A DNA stretch of 64,000 bases, from assembly GCA_038405435.1 (NCBI GenBank), contig JBBYHZ010000013.1; one strand, written 5' to 3'. Below are positions 24,944 through 34,669 of this stretch, in pieces; the first letter of the stretch is position 1, and each line of letters starts with the position of its first letter. The stretch comes from Dryocola clanedunensis_A. Lineage in GTDB: Bacteria; Pseudomonadota; Gammaproteobacteria; Enterobacterales; Enterobacteriaceae. The notes beneath the pieces are model-generated. The model saw only the letters and a program-made list of their open reading frames with translations. It was not told the DNA's origin and did not search any database. A program made the position numbers and the translations under genes.

Positions 24944-27025
24944 ATGAAAGGCCGTTTGCTGGATGCCATACCGTTAAGCACGCTTGCCGGGGTCGGCGCC
25001 AGCCAGAGCGGCAAGCTGGCCAAAATTGGCCTGCACACCATTCAGGATCTCCTGCTGCATCTCCCGCTGCGCTACGAAGACCGCACGCATCTCTACCCTA
25101 TCAATGACCTTGTGCCTGGCGTTCACGCCACGGTAGAAGGCGAAGTGCTGAACTCAAACATCAGCTTTGGCCGCCGCCGCATGATGACCTGTCAGATTAG
25201 CGACGGCACCGGCATCCTGACGATGCGCTTCTTTAATTTCAATGCGGCAATGAAAAACAGCCTTTCGGCGGGCAAGCGTGTACTTGCCTACGGCGAGGCA
25301 AAGCGCGGGACGCACGGGGCAGAGATGATTCACCCCGAATACCGCATTCAGGGCGATCTCAGCACGCCTGAGCTGCAGGAGACGCTGACGCCCGTTTACC
25401 CCACAACCGAAGGCATCCGCCAGGCCACGCTGCGCAAACTGACGGACCAGGCGCTGGAGCTGCTCGATACCTGCGCCATTACGGAACTGCTGCCGCCGGA
25501 GCTAAGCCAGGGGATGATGAGCCTGCCCCAGGCGCTGCGCACGCTGCACCGTCCGCCGCCGGACATGAAGCTTATCGATCTGGAAACGGGCAAGCATCCG
25601 GCCCAGCAGCGTTTGATCCTCGAAGAGCTGCTCGCCCATAACCTGAGCATGCTGGCGCTGCGTGCCGGTGCCCAGCGCTATCACGCCCTGCCGTTGGTGA
25701 ACCACGACGAGCTGAAAAACCGCCTGCTGGCCGCGCTGCCGTTTAAGCCTACCGGAGCACAGGAAAGAGTGGTTGCCGAAATCGAACGGGATATGGCGCT
25801 CGATGTGCCGATGATGCGTCTGGTGCAGGGCGACGTTGGCTCGGGTAAAACGCTGGTCGCCGCGCTCACCGCGCTTCGTGCTATTGCCCACGGCAAACAG
25901 GTAGGCCTGATGGCCCCGACGGAGCTGCTCGCCGAACAGCACGCCAGTAATTTCCGCCAGTGGTTTGAACCGCTGGGCATTGAAGTGGGCTGGCTTGCCG
26001 GGAAGCAAAAAGGCAAAGCGCGTATCGCCCAGCAGGAGGCCATTGCCAGCGGTCAGGTATCGATGGTTGTCGGCACCCACGCCATTTTCCAGGAGCAGGT
26101 GCAGTTTGCCGGGCTGGCGCTGGTGATCATCGATGAGCAGCACCGCTTTGGCGTCCACCAGCGGCTCGCCCTGTGGGAGAAAGGTCAGGTGCAGGGCTTC
26201 CACCCGCATCAGCTGATCATGACCGCCACGCCAATCCCACGCACGCTGGCGATGACCGCCTATGCCGATCTGGATACTTCAGTAATAGACGAGCTGCCGC
26301 CGGGCCGTACGCCGGTCACCACCGTCGCCATCGCGGATACGCGCCGCAATGAGATTATCGAACGCGTGCGCAGCGCCTGCACCGCAGAAAAGCGTCAGGC
26401 CTACTGGGTTTGTACGCTGATCGAGGAATCGGAAGTTCTGGAAGCCCAGGCGGCGGAAGTCACCTGGGAAGAGCTGAAAGCTGCGCTGCCCGATCTTAAC
26501 GTCGGGCTGGTTCACGGGCGCATGAAGCCGGTGGAAAAGCAGGCGGTGATGAAGGCCTTTAAAGAGGGCAGCATTCATCTGCTTATCGCCACAACGGTGA
26601 TTGAAGTCGGTGTGGATGTGCCGAACGCCAGCCTGATGATAATCGAAAACCCCGAGCGTCTGGGCCTTGCGCAACTCCACCAGCTGCGTGGCCGCGTGGG
26701 GCGAGGCGCCGTGGCATCTCACTGCGTGCTGCTCTACAAGTCTCCGCTGTCCAAAACGGCTCAGCTTCGTTTGCAGGTTCTTCGGGACAGCAACGACGGC
26801 TTTGTGATTGCGCAAAAAGATTTAGAAATTCGTGGGCCGGGTGAGCTGCTCGGCACCCGCCAGACGGGGAGCGCCGAGTTTAAAGTGGCTGATTTACTGC
26901 GCGATCAGGCGATGATCCCGGAAGTACAGCGGCTTGCCCGCCATATCCATGAGCGCTATCCGCAACAGGCATCCGCATTAATTGAACGCTGGATGCCCGA
27001 AACGGAACGCTATTCAAACGCCTGA
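24944..27025 (+). CDS. recG: ATP-dependent DNA helicase RecG
   Basis: 693 residues, identical in length to E. coli RecG. The N-terminal wedge/OB domain (about 50-150) is followed by superfamily 2 helicase motifs: GDVGSGKTLVAALTA (I), TELLAEQHASNF (Ia), IDEQHRFGVHQR (II, D-E-Q-H), MTATPIPRTLAM (III), HQLRGRVGRG (VI). It regresses stalled forks and processes Holliday junctions and R-loops. Its stop codon directly abuts that of gltS (27025/27026). Confidence 0.98.
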   Translation: MKGRLLDAIPLSTLAGVGASQSGKLAKIGLHTIQDLLLHLPLRYEDRTHLYPINDLVPGVHATVEGEVLNSNISFGRRRMMTCQISDGTGILTMRFFNFNAAMKNSLSAGKRVLAYGEAKRGTHGAEMIHPEYRIQGDLSTPELQETLTPVYPTTEGIRQATLRKLTDQALELLDTCAITELLPPELSQGMMSLPQALRTLHRPPPDMKLIDLETGKHPAQQRLILEELLAHNLSMLALRAGAQRYHALPLVNHDELKNRLLAALPFKPTGAQERVVAEIERDMALDVPMMRLVQGDVGSGKTLVAALTALRAIAHGKQVGLMAPTELLAEQHASNFRQWFEPLGIEVGWLAGKQKGKARIAQQEAIASGQVSMVVGTHAIFQEQVQFAGLALVIIDEQHRFGVHQRLALWEKGQVQGFHPHQLIMTATPIPRTLAMTAYADLDTSVIDELPPGRTPVTTVAIADTRRNEIIERVRSACTAEKRQAYWVCTLIEESEVLEAQAAEVTWEELKAALPDLNVGLVHGRMKPVEKQAVMKAFKEGSIHLLIATTVIEVGVDVPNASLMIIENPERLGLAQLHQLRGRVGRGAVASHCVLLYKSPLSKTAQLRLQVLRDSNDGFVIAQKDLEIRGPGELLGTRQTGSAEFKVADLLRDQAMIPEVQRLARHIHERYPQQASALIERWMPETERYSNA

Positions 27026-28228
27026 TTAGCCAAACAGCGGCAGAAGCAGGTAAAGCTTAATCACCAGCGCGTTAACGATATCGATAAAGAACGCACCGAC
27101 CATCGGCACCACCAGGAAGGCCATATGCGAAGGCCCGAAACGCTCGGTGATCGCCTGCATGTTCGCAATGGCCGTCGGTGTAGCCCCAAGCCCGAACCCA
27201 CAGTGCCCCGCCGCCAGCACCGCCGCATCGTAGTTTTTCCCCATCAGACGATAGGTCACGAAGATGGCATACAGCGCCATAAAGACGGCCTGCACGGTTA
27301 AAATGGCCAGCATCGGCAGCGCAAGGGAAGCCAGCTCCCACAGCTTAAGGCTCATCAGCGCCATCGCCAGGAACAGCGACAGGCAGACGTTGCCCAGCAC
27401 CGACACCGCCCGCTCGAAGACGCGATAGAAGCCCAGCAGCGCCATAGTATTGCTGAGGATCACCCCAACGAAAAGCACGCAGACGAAGGTTGGCAGCTCA
27501 AACGCCGAGCCCTGAATCGCCTGTGCAACCAGCTTGCCGACCGTCAGGCAGATGGCGATCATGGCGATGGTTTCCACCAGCACCAGCGAGGTGATCACAC
27601 GCCCTACCGCTGGCTTTTCAAACGCCGTTGGGATTTCGCTGTCTTCCGGGGTTCCCTCCGGGTTGGAGGAGTGTTTTACGAGGTAGCGCGCAACCGGCCC
27701 ACCAATCAGCCCGCCGAGCACCAGTCCGAAGGTGGCGCAGGCCATTGCGACTTCAGTTGCGTTCTGGAAGCCGTAGCGCTCGGTGAAGAGCTTGCTCCAT
27801 GCCGCACCGGTACCGTGACCGCCGGAGAGCGTAATAGACCCCGCCAGCAGGCCCATCAGCGGATCCAGCCCCAGCAGGCTTGCCATACCGATACCAATCG
27901 CGTTCTGCATGACCAGCAGCCCAACCACCACGATCAGGAAGACACCCAGCACTTTACCGCCGGCACGCAGGCTGGCGAGGTTGGCGTTCAGGCCGATGGT
28001 GGCGAAGAAAGCGAGCATCAGCGGATCTTTCAGGGTCATATCAAAATCGATTTCCCAGCCCATGCTTTTTTTCAGCACCAGCAGGGCTAAGGCAACCAAT
28101 AGTCCACCTGCTACCGGCTCAGGGATCGTGTACTTTTTAAGAAGCGGTACGGAGTGGACCATTTTCCTGCCCAGCAGCAGCACAAGCGTTGCCGCAACCA
28201 GGGTCGAGAGGGTGTCGAGATGAATCAT
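27026..28228 (-). CDS. gltS: Sodium/glutamate symporter GltS
   Basis: 400 residues (401 in E. coli), about ten membrane segments in two inverted halves, each with a glycine-rich re-entrant loop: GGHGTGAAW around residue 137 and HCGFGLGATPTAIANM around 343. Carries L-glutamate with Na+ across the inner membrane. Convergent with recG, divergent from xanP. Confidence 0.96.
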   Translation of the reverse strand: MIHLDTLSTLVAATLVLLLGRKMVHSVPLLKKYTIPEPVAGGLLVALALLVLKKSMGWEIDFDMTLKDPLMLAFFATIGLNANLASLRAGGKVLGVFLIVVVGLLVMQNAIGIGMASLLGLDPLMGLLAGSITLSGGHGTGAAWSKLFTERYGFQNATEVAMACATFGLVLGGLIGGPVARYLVKHSSNPEGTPEDSEIPTAFEKPAVGRVITSLVLVETIAMIAICLTVGKLVAQAIQGSAFELPTFVCVLFVGVILSNTMALLGFYRVFERAVSVLGNVCLSLFLAMALMSLKLWELASLALPMLAILTVQAVFMALYAIFVTYRLMGKNYDAAVLAAGHCGFGLGATPTAIANMQAITERFGPSHMAFLVVPMVGAFFIDIVNALVIKLYLLLPLFG

Positions 28229-28336
28229 AAGAGTGCTCCTTTTTGCGCGTTTATAGGTCAGCGCTTAGTCATTCCTTCACATATACGCAGGGTCTGGAAA
28301 AATCAGCAGCTGGATTTTAACCAAAAAACAGTCATT

Positions 28337-28360
28337 CGTTATATAAAAACGTCGTTATAT
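28337..28360. repeat. Direct repeat in the gltS-xanP promoter region
   Basis: CGTTATAT occurs at 28337-28344 and again at 28353-28360, 16 bases apart start to start, in an AT-rich stretch of the 225-base divergent region. Spacing of about one and a half turns would suit a dimeric regulator, but none is identified. Confidence 0.3.
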
Positions 28361-28453
28361 GAGATTTAAATATTAAGACCATCACTATGCAATCGTTTGC
28401 TTTTACCCTTCAGTCCGCTAAAATCTGCGCTTTTCCAGCAAGAGATTCCTCTG

Positions 28454-29845
28454 ATGTCCGTAAACGCCGTTGAGTCAGAAAATGCGCAACCGATTGCATC
28501 GACTCCTCCCAGTGAGCTCATCTACCGCCTTGAAGACAGACCGCCCCTGCCGCAAACCCTTTTCGCCGCCTGTCAGCACCTGCTGGCGATGTTCGTTGCG
28601 GTCATCACACCGGCGCTGCTGATCTGCCAGGCGCTGGGGCTACCGGCAACGGACACCCAGCATATTATCAGTATGTCGCTGTTCGCATCCGGCGTGGCCT
28701 CTATTATTCAGATCAAATCCTGGGGGCCGGTTGGCTCCGGCCTGCTGTCGATTCAGGGCACCAGCTTTAACTTTGTCTCTCCGCTGATTATGGGCGGCAT
28801 GGCGCTGAAAAACGGCGGAGCCGACGTGCCCACCATGATGGCGGCGCTGTTCGGTACGCTGATGCTGGCCAGCTGCACCGAAATGGCGCTGTCCCGCGTG
28901 CTGCATCTTGCCCGGCGCATTATCACGCCGCTGGTTTCCGGGGTCGTGGTGATGATTATCGGCCTGTCGCTGATTCAGGTTGGCCTGAACTCCATCGGCG
29001 GCGGCTATGCCGCCATGAGCGACCACACCTTCGGCGCGCCAAAAAACCTGATGCTGGCCGGTGCCGTATTACTGGTCATCATTCTTCTCAACCGCCAGCG
29101 CAACCCTTATCTGCGCGTGGCCTCGCTGGTTATCGCTATGGCCGTTGGCTACGCGCTTGCCTGGGCGATGGATATGCTGCCGCAGGTCACCGCGCCGACG
29201 AACACCGATTTGATTATGGTGCCAACGCCGCTCTATTACGGGCTGGGGATTGACTGGAACCTGCTGATCCCGCTGATGCTGGTGTTTATGGTGACCTCGC
29301 TGGAAACCATCGGTGATATTACGGCCACCTCCGACGTGTCCGAACAGCCCGTCTCAGGCCCGGTGTACATGAAGCGCCTGAAAGGCGGCGTGCTGGCGAA
29401 CGGCCTGAACTCCTGTGTTTCAGCCATCTTCAACACCTTCCCGAACTCCTGCTTCGGCCAGAACAACGGCGTTATCCAGCTGACCGGCGTCGCCAGCCGC
29501 TACGTTGGTTTTGTGGTGGCGCTGATGCTGATCGTGCTCGGCCTGTTCCCGGCGGTAAGCGGTTTTGTTCAGCACATTCCCGAGCCGGTGCTGGGCGGCG
29601 CAACTATCGTGATGTTCGGGACTATAGCCGCGTCCGGCGTGCGCATCGTCTCCCGCGAACCGCTTAACCGCCGCGCAATTATGATTATCGCGCTGTCTCT
29701 CGCCGTCGGCATGGGGGTCTCCCAGCAGCCGCTGATTCTGCAGTTCGCGCCAGACTGGCTGAAGACGCTGCTCTCTTCCGGCATTGCCGCCGGTGGCATC
29801 ACCGCTATCGTGCTGAACCTGATTTTCCCGCCTGAGAAAGATTGA
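28454..29845 (+). CDS. xanP: Xanthine permease XanP
   Basis: Proton-coupled xanthine uptake, NCS2/NAT family. 463 residues as in E. coli XanP. Fourteen membrane segments; QGTSFNFVSPLIMGG and the NAT signature GVIQLTGVASRYVG are visible, and the conserved His (QHLLAMF) lies in the first membrane segment. ATG 28454 follows the family start; the frame is open 19 codons upstream. Confidence 0.95.
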   Translation: MSVNAVESENAQPIASTPPSELIYRLEDRPPLPQTLFAACQHLLAMFVAVITPALLICQALGLPATDTQHIISMSLFASGVASIIQIKSWGPVGSGLLSIQGTSFNFVSPLIMGGMALKNGGADVPTMMAALFGTLMLASCTEMALSRVLHLARRIITPLVSGVVVMIIGLSLIQVGLNSIGGGYAAMSDHTFGAPKNLMLAGAVLLVIILLNRQRNPYLRVASLVIAMAVGYALAWAMDMLPQVTAPTNTDLIMVPTPLYYGLGIDWNLLIPLMLVFMVTSLETIGDITATSDVSEQPVSGPVYMKRLKGGVLANGLNSCVSAIFNTFPNSCFGQNNGVIQLTGVASRYVGFVVALMLIVLGLFPAVSGFVQHIPEPVLGGATIVMFGTIAASGVRIVSREPLNRRAIMIIALSLAVGMGVSQQPLILQFAPDWLKTLLSSGIAAGGITAIVLNLIFPPEKD

Positions 29846-29971
29846 TGTCCCTCACGCGCCGGGGAATTGTTTTAACCGGCGCGTGAAACCTGCCCTGACA
29901 ATCTCATCCTTGAGCTATAACGGTAAATGGGGCATAACACCCGTTACCGAAACTTCATGGGATGGAAGACA

Positions 29972-31735
29972 ATGAAATTTCTCGGAAAGCTAATCGTAGT
30001 TATCCTTGTTGCCATACTGGTGCTGCTCGTTGCCGCCTGGCTTTTACTGCAGACCCGCTGGGGAGCGAGCCAGCTCAGCGGCTGGGTAAATGAAAATACC
30101 GGTTACCAGTTCTCATTCGAAAGCATGGATAACCGCTGGGCTTCCCCCACCCACGTTACGCTAAATAAAGTCACGTTCGGGCGAAAAGGCCAGCCTGCCA
30201 CGCTGGTTGCGCAGGTCGTTGATATCGGCCTGAGCACGCGTCAGTTTTCTGAGCCGCTCCACGCGGATACCATTTTGCTGAAAAATGGCACCCTGAACCT
30301 GACCCCAACGGCGGCCCCTCTTCCGTTCAGGGCAGACCAGCTACAGCTGAGCGATATGGCATTGAACAGCCCCGGCTCCGAATGGGATTTACGCGCCCAA
30401 CGCGTGAACGGCGGTATTTCACCGTGGCATCCCGAAGCAGGGAAAGTGCTGGGCAAGACCGCCGATATCCAGTTCAGCGCGGGCTCCATGACGCTTAACG
30501 GCGTTCCTGCGAGCAACGTCCTGCTGCAGGGGGCAATTAATAACGACCGGGTGACCCTCTCCAATGTGGGAGCAGATATTGCTCGTGGTTCGCTTACCGG
30601 CAATGCCAGCCGCAGCCCGGACGGTTCATGGCAGGTCGGCAGCCTGCGGCTGAACGATATCCGCCTGCAAACGGATAAATCAATTGCCGATTTCCTCGCC
30701 CCAGTCACCACCGTCCCCTCGCTGAAAATAGACAGCCTGGAGATAACGGATGCGCGCCTGGAGGGTAAAGACTGGGCGGTGACCGATTTAGATCTGAGCC
30801 TGCGCAACCTGACGCTGGCCAACGGCGGCTGGCAGACAGAAGACGGCAGGCTGTCGCTGAATGCCAGCAGCTTTATCAATGGCTCCGTGCAGCTTAACGA
30901 CCCCATTGTGAATATCGATTTCACGCCGCAGGCCGCCGTGCTGCGCCAGTTCACCTCCCGATGGGAAAGAGGCATCGTGCGCGCCTCAGGCCAGTGGCTT
31001 CGTGGGGACAGGAGGCTGGAATTAGACGAGGTGGCGCTGTCGGGGCTGGAGTATACGCTGCCTGCGAACTGGCAGGCGCTGTGGCTGGAGCCGCTGCCGG
31101 AATGGCTCAACAGCGTGACGGTTAAAAAGCTGTCGGCAAACCGCAACCTGATCATCGATATCAATCCGGACTTCCCGTTCCAGCTCACCTCGCTGGATGG
31201 CATGGGGAATAACTTAACGGTGGTGCGCGACAGGCAGTGGGGGATGTGGGATGGAAATCTTACGCTGAACGCGGCGTCGGCTACGTTCAACCGGATAGAC
31301 GTACGCCGTCCTTCTGTATCGCTTGTGGCAAACACGAATCAGATTACGGTTTCCGAGCTGAGCGCATTCGCCGGTAAAGGGATGCTGGAGGCGACGGGGG
31401 CGGTTTCACAATCACCGCAGCGGAACGCCGCCATCAATCTGCGCGGGCGCTCCGTGCCGGTAAACACGTTGCAGCAGTGGGGATGGCCTGAGGTGCCGCT
31501 CTCCGGCGACGGCAACCTGCAGCTCTCGGTGACGGGTAATCTTGCCGCGAAAACGCCTTTAAAACCAACGATTAATGGCACATTACACGTCACAGGGGCA
31601 GACGGTAAGCAGGTTGAGCAGAAAATGCAGAACGGAATGGTGCCAACGGAGCCAGCCACGGCTCCGGACAGCTACTCCTCTTCGTTACCGCCCTCTTCCA
31701 GCGGCCCGAACGGCTTAGCGGGAAGCACCAGATAG
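29972..31735 (+). CDS. yicH: AsmA-family protein YicH, 3' end extended into fabY
   Basis: 587 residues; E. coli YicH has 569. An N-terminal membrane anchor (KFLGKLIVVILVAILVLLVAAWLLLQ) is followed by a long periplasmic beta-rich AsmA-like domain; AsmA relatives act in lipid traffic to the outer membrane. The family-like part appears to end near GTLHVTGADGKQVEQKMQNG (about residue 559). The last 28 residues or so (Ser/Pro/Gly-rich) are read from the antisense of the fabY 3' end, so the original stop seems lost. A 7-bp hairpin (31647-31666) lies at the junction. Start ATG 29972 precedes the membrane segment. In E. coli yicH is followed by yicI, not fabY. Confidence 0.85.
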   Translation: MKFLGKLIVVILVAILVLLVAAWLLLQTRWGASQLSGWVNENTGYQFSFESMDNRWASPTHVTLNKVTFGRKGQPATLVAQVVDIGLSTRQFSEPLHADTILLKNGTLNLTPTAAPLPFRADQLQLSDMALNSPGSEWDLRAQRVNGGISPWHPEAGKVLGKTADIQFSAGSMTLNGVPASNVLLQGAINNDRVTLSNVGADIARGSLTGNASRSPDGSWQVGSLRLNDIRLQTDKSIADFLAPVTTVPSLKIDSLEITDARLEGKDWAVTDLDLSLRNLTLANGGWQTEDGRLSLNASSFINGSVQLNDPIVNIDFTPQAAVLRQFTSRWERGIVRASGQWLRGDRRLELDEVALSGLEYTLPANWQALWLEPLPEWLNSVTVKKLSANRNLIIDINPDFPFQLTSLDGMGNNLTVVRDRQWGMWDGNLTLNAASATFNRIDVRRPSVSLVANTNQITVSELSAFAGKGMLEATGAVSQSPQRNAAINLRGRSVPVNTLQQWGWPEVPLSGDGNLQLSVTGNLAAKTPLKPTINGTLHVTGADGKQVEQKMQNGMVPTEPATAPDSYSSSLPPSSSGPNGLAGSTR

Positions 31736-32613
31736 ACCCCCTCGAACACGGCACCCATGGTGTCGTCGCCGTAAAGCTCAACCTGCAGGGCAACGCGAGC
31801 TTTACGGCCCCGCGCCAGGCGGTCCAGATCGCCGCTCAGCGATCCCAGATCCGCTATCGCGCCCGGCCTTCCGGTAATCGGGCTGCTGTAACGGATATGC
31901 GCATCCGCAAGTATTATCGTGCCGCCCAGATGGCGCTCGCGCAGCATCAGCCAGATAAGCCCCCAGCCAGTTAGCGTCGCCAGCGAGAAGAGGCTGCCTG
32001 CAAACAGCGTCTGGTGAGGATTTTGATTGCCCGCTTCCGGCATAGTGGTAATGAATTTCTGGCCGGTGTACTGCTGGATGCGCACGCCCATTTTCTCGCT
32101 GAGCGGGATATGTTCGTACCAGGCCTGCTGCAGCTGCCCGCACCAGTCGGCGCGATGCAGGATATCGTCCAGAGAAGCCACCGGTTTGATCATCAGGAAA
32201 TGGCGAACGGGCGTCGTTTGCGGGGTGGTGATCTCACCCTGATTCTCAAAGCCCAGCTTGGCAAAGAACTCCACCGCGTCTTCGCGGGCGCTGCACACGA
32301 CGCGCTTCACCCCTTCCTGACGCGCAACGGATTCCAGGGTCATCGCCATCAGCGTCCCCAGGCCTTTATCCTGCACGGATGGATGAACAGCCATAAAGCG
32401 AATGGCCGCTTCGTTATCGGCATTGATATACAGACGGCCAATGGCAACCGTATTGCCCTCTTCGTCCACCACCATCTGGTGATGGGCCATGGCATCCCAG
32501 GCATCGCGCTCTGAGCCCTTCGGCTGATGCAGCGGCTTGCGCAGCATTTCCCAGCGGAACTGGTAGTAGCGCTCAAGTTCTTCTTCGGTTTCTGGTACGC
32601 GAAGGTGATACAT
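31672..32613 (-). CDS. fabY: FabY: acetyl-ACP/malonyl-ACP initiating protein (YiiD)
   Basis: 313 residues (329 in E. coli; this start corresponds to the internal MYHLRVP of that protein). Two domains: an N-terminal GNAT acetyltransferase fold (HPSVQDKGLGTLMAMTLESVARQEG is the acyl-CoA loop) and a C-terminal hot-dog thioesterase-like domain (PHQTLFAGSLFSLATLTGWGL). The homologous FabY of Pseudomonas is a different protein; in E. coli YiiD/FabY supports fatty acid initiation when FabH is missing. It heads the fabY... block in inverted order relative to E. coli and overlaps the end of yicH by 64 bases. Confidence 0.9.
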   Translation of the reverse strand: MYHLRVPETEEELERYYQFRWEMLRKPLHQPKGSERDAWDAMAHHQMVVDEEGNTVAIGRLYINADNEAAIRFMAVHPSVQDKGLGTLMAMTLESVARQEGVKRVVCSAREDAVEFFAKLGFENQGEITTPQTTPVRHFLMIKPVASLDDILHRADWCGQLQQAWYEHIPLSEKMGVRIQQYTGQKFITTMPEAGNQNPHQTLFAGSLFSLATLTGWGLIWLMLRERHLGGTIILADAHIRYSSPITGRPGAIADLGSLSGDLDRLARGRKARVALQVELYGDDTMGAVFEGVYLVLPAKPFGPLEEGGNEEE

Positions 32614-32660
32614 ACATGCACTCTCTCTTGTTGCGCGGAACCGTCAAAATAGCGGCGTAA

Positions 32661-33098
32661 TCAGACCTGCAGCCAGAACGTCACCGGGCCGTCGTTAGTC
32701 AGCGATACCTGCATATCCGCAGCAAAGCGCCCTGTTTCAGCTACGATTCCCTGGCTTCGGCAGCGGGCGACAAAATACTCGTACAGCTCTTCTGCCTGCT
32801 CGGGCGCAGCACCACCCGAAAAGCTCGGGCGCATGCCACGTTCGGTGTCTGCCGCAAGCGTAAACTGGGAAACCACCAGCACGCTGCCGCCAGCTTGCTG
32901 AACGTTCAGGTTCATTTTGCCGTTTTCATCGCTGAAAATTCGGTAGCCTAAAACCCGCTCGCACAGGCGGTTGGCTTTCTGTTCGTTGTCTTCTTTTTCG
33001 ACACCCAATAACACCAAAAGTCCCGGACCAATTTCACCCGTGGTTTCACCCTCTACGGTAACGCTGGCGTGGGTGACGCGCTGAATTAATGCAATCAT
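32661..33098 (-). CDS. dtd: D-aminoacyl-tRNA deacylase Dtd
   Basis: 145 residues, as in E. coli. Removes D-amino acids and glycine mischarged on tRNA. The two active-site motifs are present: SQFTLAADTERGMRPSF (SQFTL) and the C-terminal NDGPVTFWLQ (with Gly-cisPro). It overlaps yihY by 4 bases. Confidence 0.97.
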   Translation of the reverse strand: MIALIQRVTHASVTVEGETTGEIGPGLLVLLGVEKEDNEQKANRLCERVLGYRIFSDENGKMNLNVQQAGGSVLVVSQFTLAADTERGMRPSFSGGAAPEQAEELYEYFVARCRSQGIVAETGRFAADMQVSLTNDGPVTFWLQV

Positions 33099-33967
33099 GG
33101 TTCTTCCAAATCTTCCTGCTGCGCTTCAATGCGAAGCTTACGATACTCCCCGAGGGTGACAGTAATTTCCGCCCCGAGCAACACGATACACCACGTCCAG
33201 TAGACCCAGACAAACAAAATCGGGATCACCGCCAGCACGCCGTAAATCAGCTGATAAGAAGGGAACATAGTGATGTAAAGCGCGAAGCCTTTCTTACCTA
33301 ATTCGAAGAGCAGGGCAGCAACCAGCGAGCCAATCATGGCGTCTTTCACCGGTACGCGGGCGATGGGCACGATGCTGTAAAGCATCCAGAACGACAGCCA
33401 GGAGAGCAGCAGCGGGAAGATGCGCAGCACCTGGTCGATCATGCTGTTAAAGCCCGTTATCCAGTACATGGAAAGCAGGTAGGAGCTGATAGCCAGGCTC
33501 GCCCCGGCCAGCAATGGCCCGAGCGTGAGGATCATCCAGTACACGGCAAAAGAGTAAATTTTTGGCCGGGTCTTTTTGCTGCGCCAGATGGTATTCAGCG
33601 CGCTGTCCACGGCATACATCAGCAGTAAAGCCGTGACGATAAGCCCACAGGCGCCAACTGCCGTCATCTTGCTGGAGTTAGCGACAAACTGCTCGATATA
33701 GCGCTGGATAATGTCGCCGGTGGAAGGGATAAAGTTCGAAAAGATAAAGTGCCGCAGCTGAACGCTGACGTCTGAGAACATCGGAAATGCGGCAAACAGC
33801 GCAAACACGACGGCGATAAACGGCACCAGCGACAGCAGCGACACGTAGGCGAGGTTACCCGCGAGGGTCGTCATGTTGTCCTGGTCTATACGCTGCCAGA
33901 GCAGTTTGCCCCAGGCAACGCATGGCCTGAGGCGTGTAGCGGTAGTGCGACGAGCGTCTTTTAGCAT
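33095..33967 (-). CDS. yihY: YihY/BrkB family inner membrane protein
   Basis: 290 residues, as in E. coli. An N-terminal cytosolic stretch and six hydrophobic segments, with the family motif DQDNMTTLAGNLAYVSLLSLVPF. Once annotated as RNase BN, which is incorrect; function is unknown. Lies between yihX (7-base overlap) and dtd (4-base overlap), a tight operon. Confidence 0.93.
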   Translation of the reverse strand: MLKDARRTTATRLRPCVAWGKLLWQRIDQDNMTTLAGNLAYVSLLSLVPFIAVVFALFAAFPMFSDVSVQLRHFIFSNFIPSTGDIIQRYIEQFVANSSKMTAVGACGLIVTALLLMYAVDSALNTIWRSKKTRPKIYSFAVYWMILTLGPLLAGASLAISSYLLSMYWITGFNSMIDQVLRIFPLLLSWLSFWMLYSIVPIARVPVKDAMIGSLVAALLFELGKKGFALYITMFPSYQLIYGVLAVIPILFVWVYWTWCIVLLGAEITVTLGEYRKLRIEAQQEDLEEP

Positions 33968-34560
33968 GGATTGTTCGCGAAATATGCGGGTATCGTCTCT
34001 TTGCCGGTCACCAGAATGCTGGTGATACCCACCTGTTGAGCACCTTTTATATTATCGGCGTTATCGTCAAAAAAGATCGCCCGATCCGCAGGCGTTCCCT
34101 CTTCCTGAAGGAGTTTAAGGTAGATTTCTGGCTCCGGCTTGCGCGTCCCCATCTCCTGTGAGAGATAGATTTTATCCGCCGCTTCGGCAATTTCCGGGTA
34201 TTCCCCCGGCCAGAAGTTCGTGTGTAAACGGTTGGTATTGGACAGGACTACCACGCGATGCCCTTTCTCACGCAGCTGCTTCATCACGGCAATGACTTCC
34301 GGGCGCAGGGCGACAAACACCGCCTGCCAGCCTGCCGCAAACTGGTCAAAGCTCAGCGCCATCCCCATCTCATCGCAAACGGCGGCGGCAAACTCTTCAT
34401 CCGTAATCTGCCCTCGCTCGTGGCGGTGGAAAGCCTCACCCATCACAAAGCTGTTCTGTAAATTCGCCAGCGGCACCCGGCTGAGATCGCTCCACACCCC
34501 CATGACGCGGTTGAAGTCGATATCAACAATGACGTTACCTAAATCAAAGATATACAGCAT
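33961..34560 (-). CDS. yihX: HAD phosphatase YihX (alpha-D-glucose-1-phosphate phosphatase)
   Basis: 199 residues, as in E. coli. HAD motifs: MLYIFDLGNVIVDID (motif I, Asp6), LSNTNRLH (II), GTRKPEPEIY (III Lys) and FFDDNADNI (IV). E. coli YihX hydrolyses glucose-1-phosphate. First gene of the yihX-yihY-dtd-fabY operon. The P2-like tail operon ends 110 bases upstream with no clear terminator between (only a 7-bp GATAAGC/GCTTATC inverted repeat at 34631-34670), so read-through from the island is possible. Confidence 0.95.
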   Translation of the reverse strand: MLYIFDLGNVIVDIDFNRVMGVWSDLSRVPLANLQNSFVMGEAFHRHERGQITDEEFAAAVCDEMGMALSFDQFAAGWQAVFVALRPEVIAVMKQLREKGHRVVVLSNTNRLHTNFWPGEYPEIAEAADKIYLSQEMGTRKPEPEIYLKLLQEEGTPADRAIFFDDNADNIKGAQQVGITSILVTGKETIPAYFANNPC

Positions 34561-34669
34561 AAGCCTCTCCTTTGCGCATGGACAAATAACTGTAGCGGTA
34601 AAGGGGAGCTTTGACTATCGATGACGTCGATAAGCGAAAATAAACATCCTTGCATATCTTCATTGCTTA

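Noticed and set aside
30241..31335. 364-codon frame antisense to yicH
   Set aside because: Serine/arginine-rich shadow translation, no start signals, and yicH on the plus strand is a recognised family.
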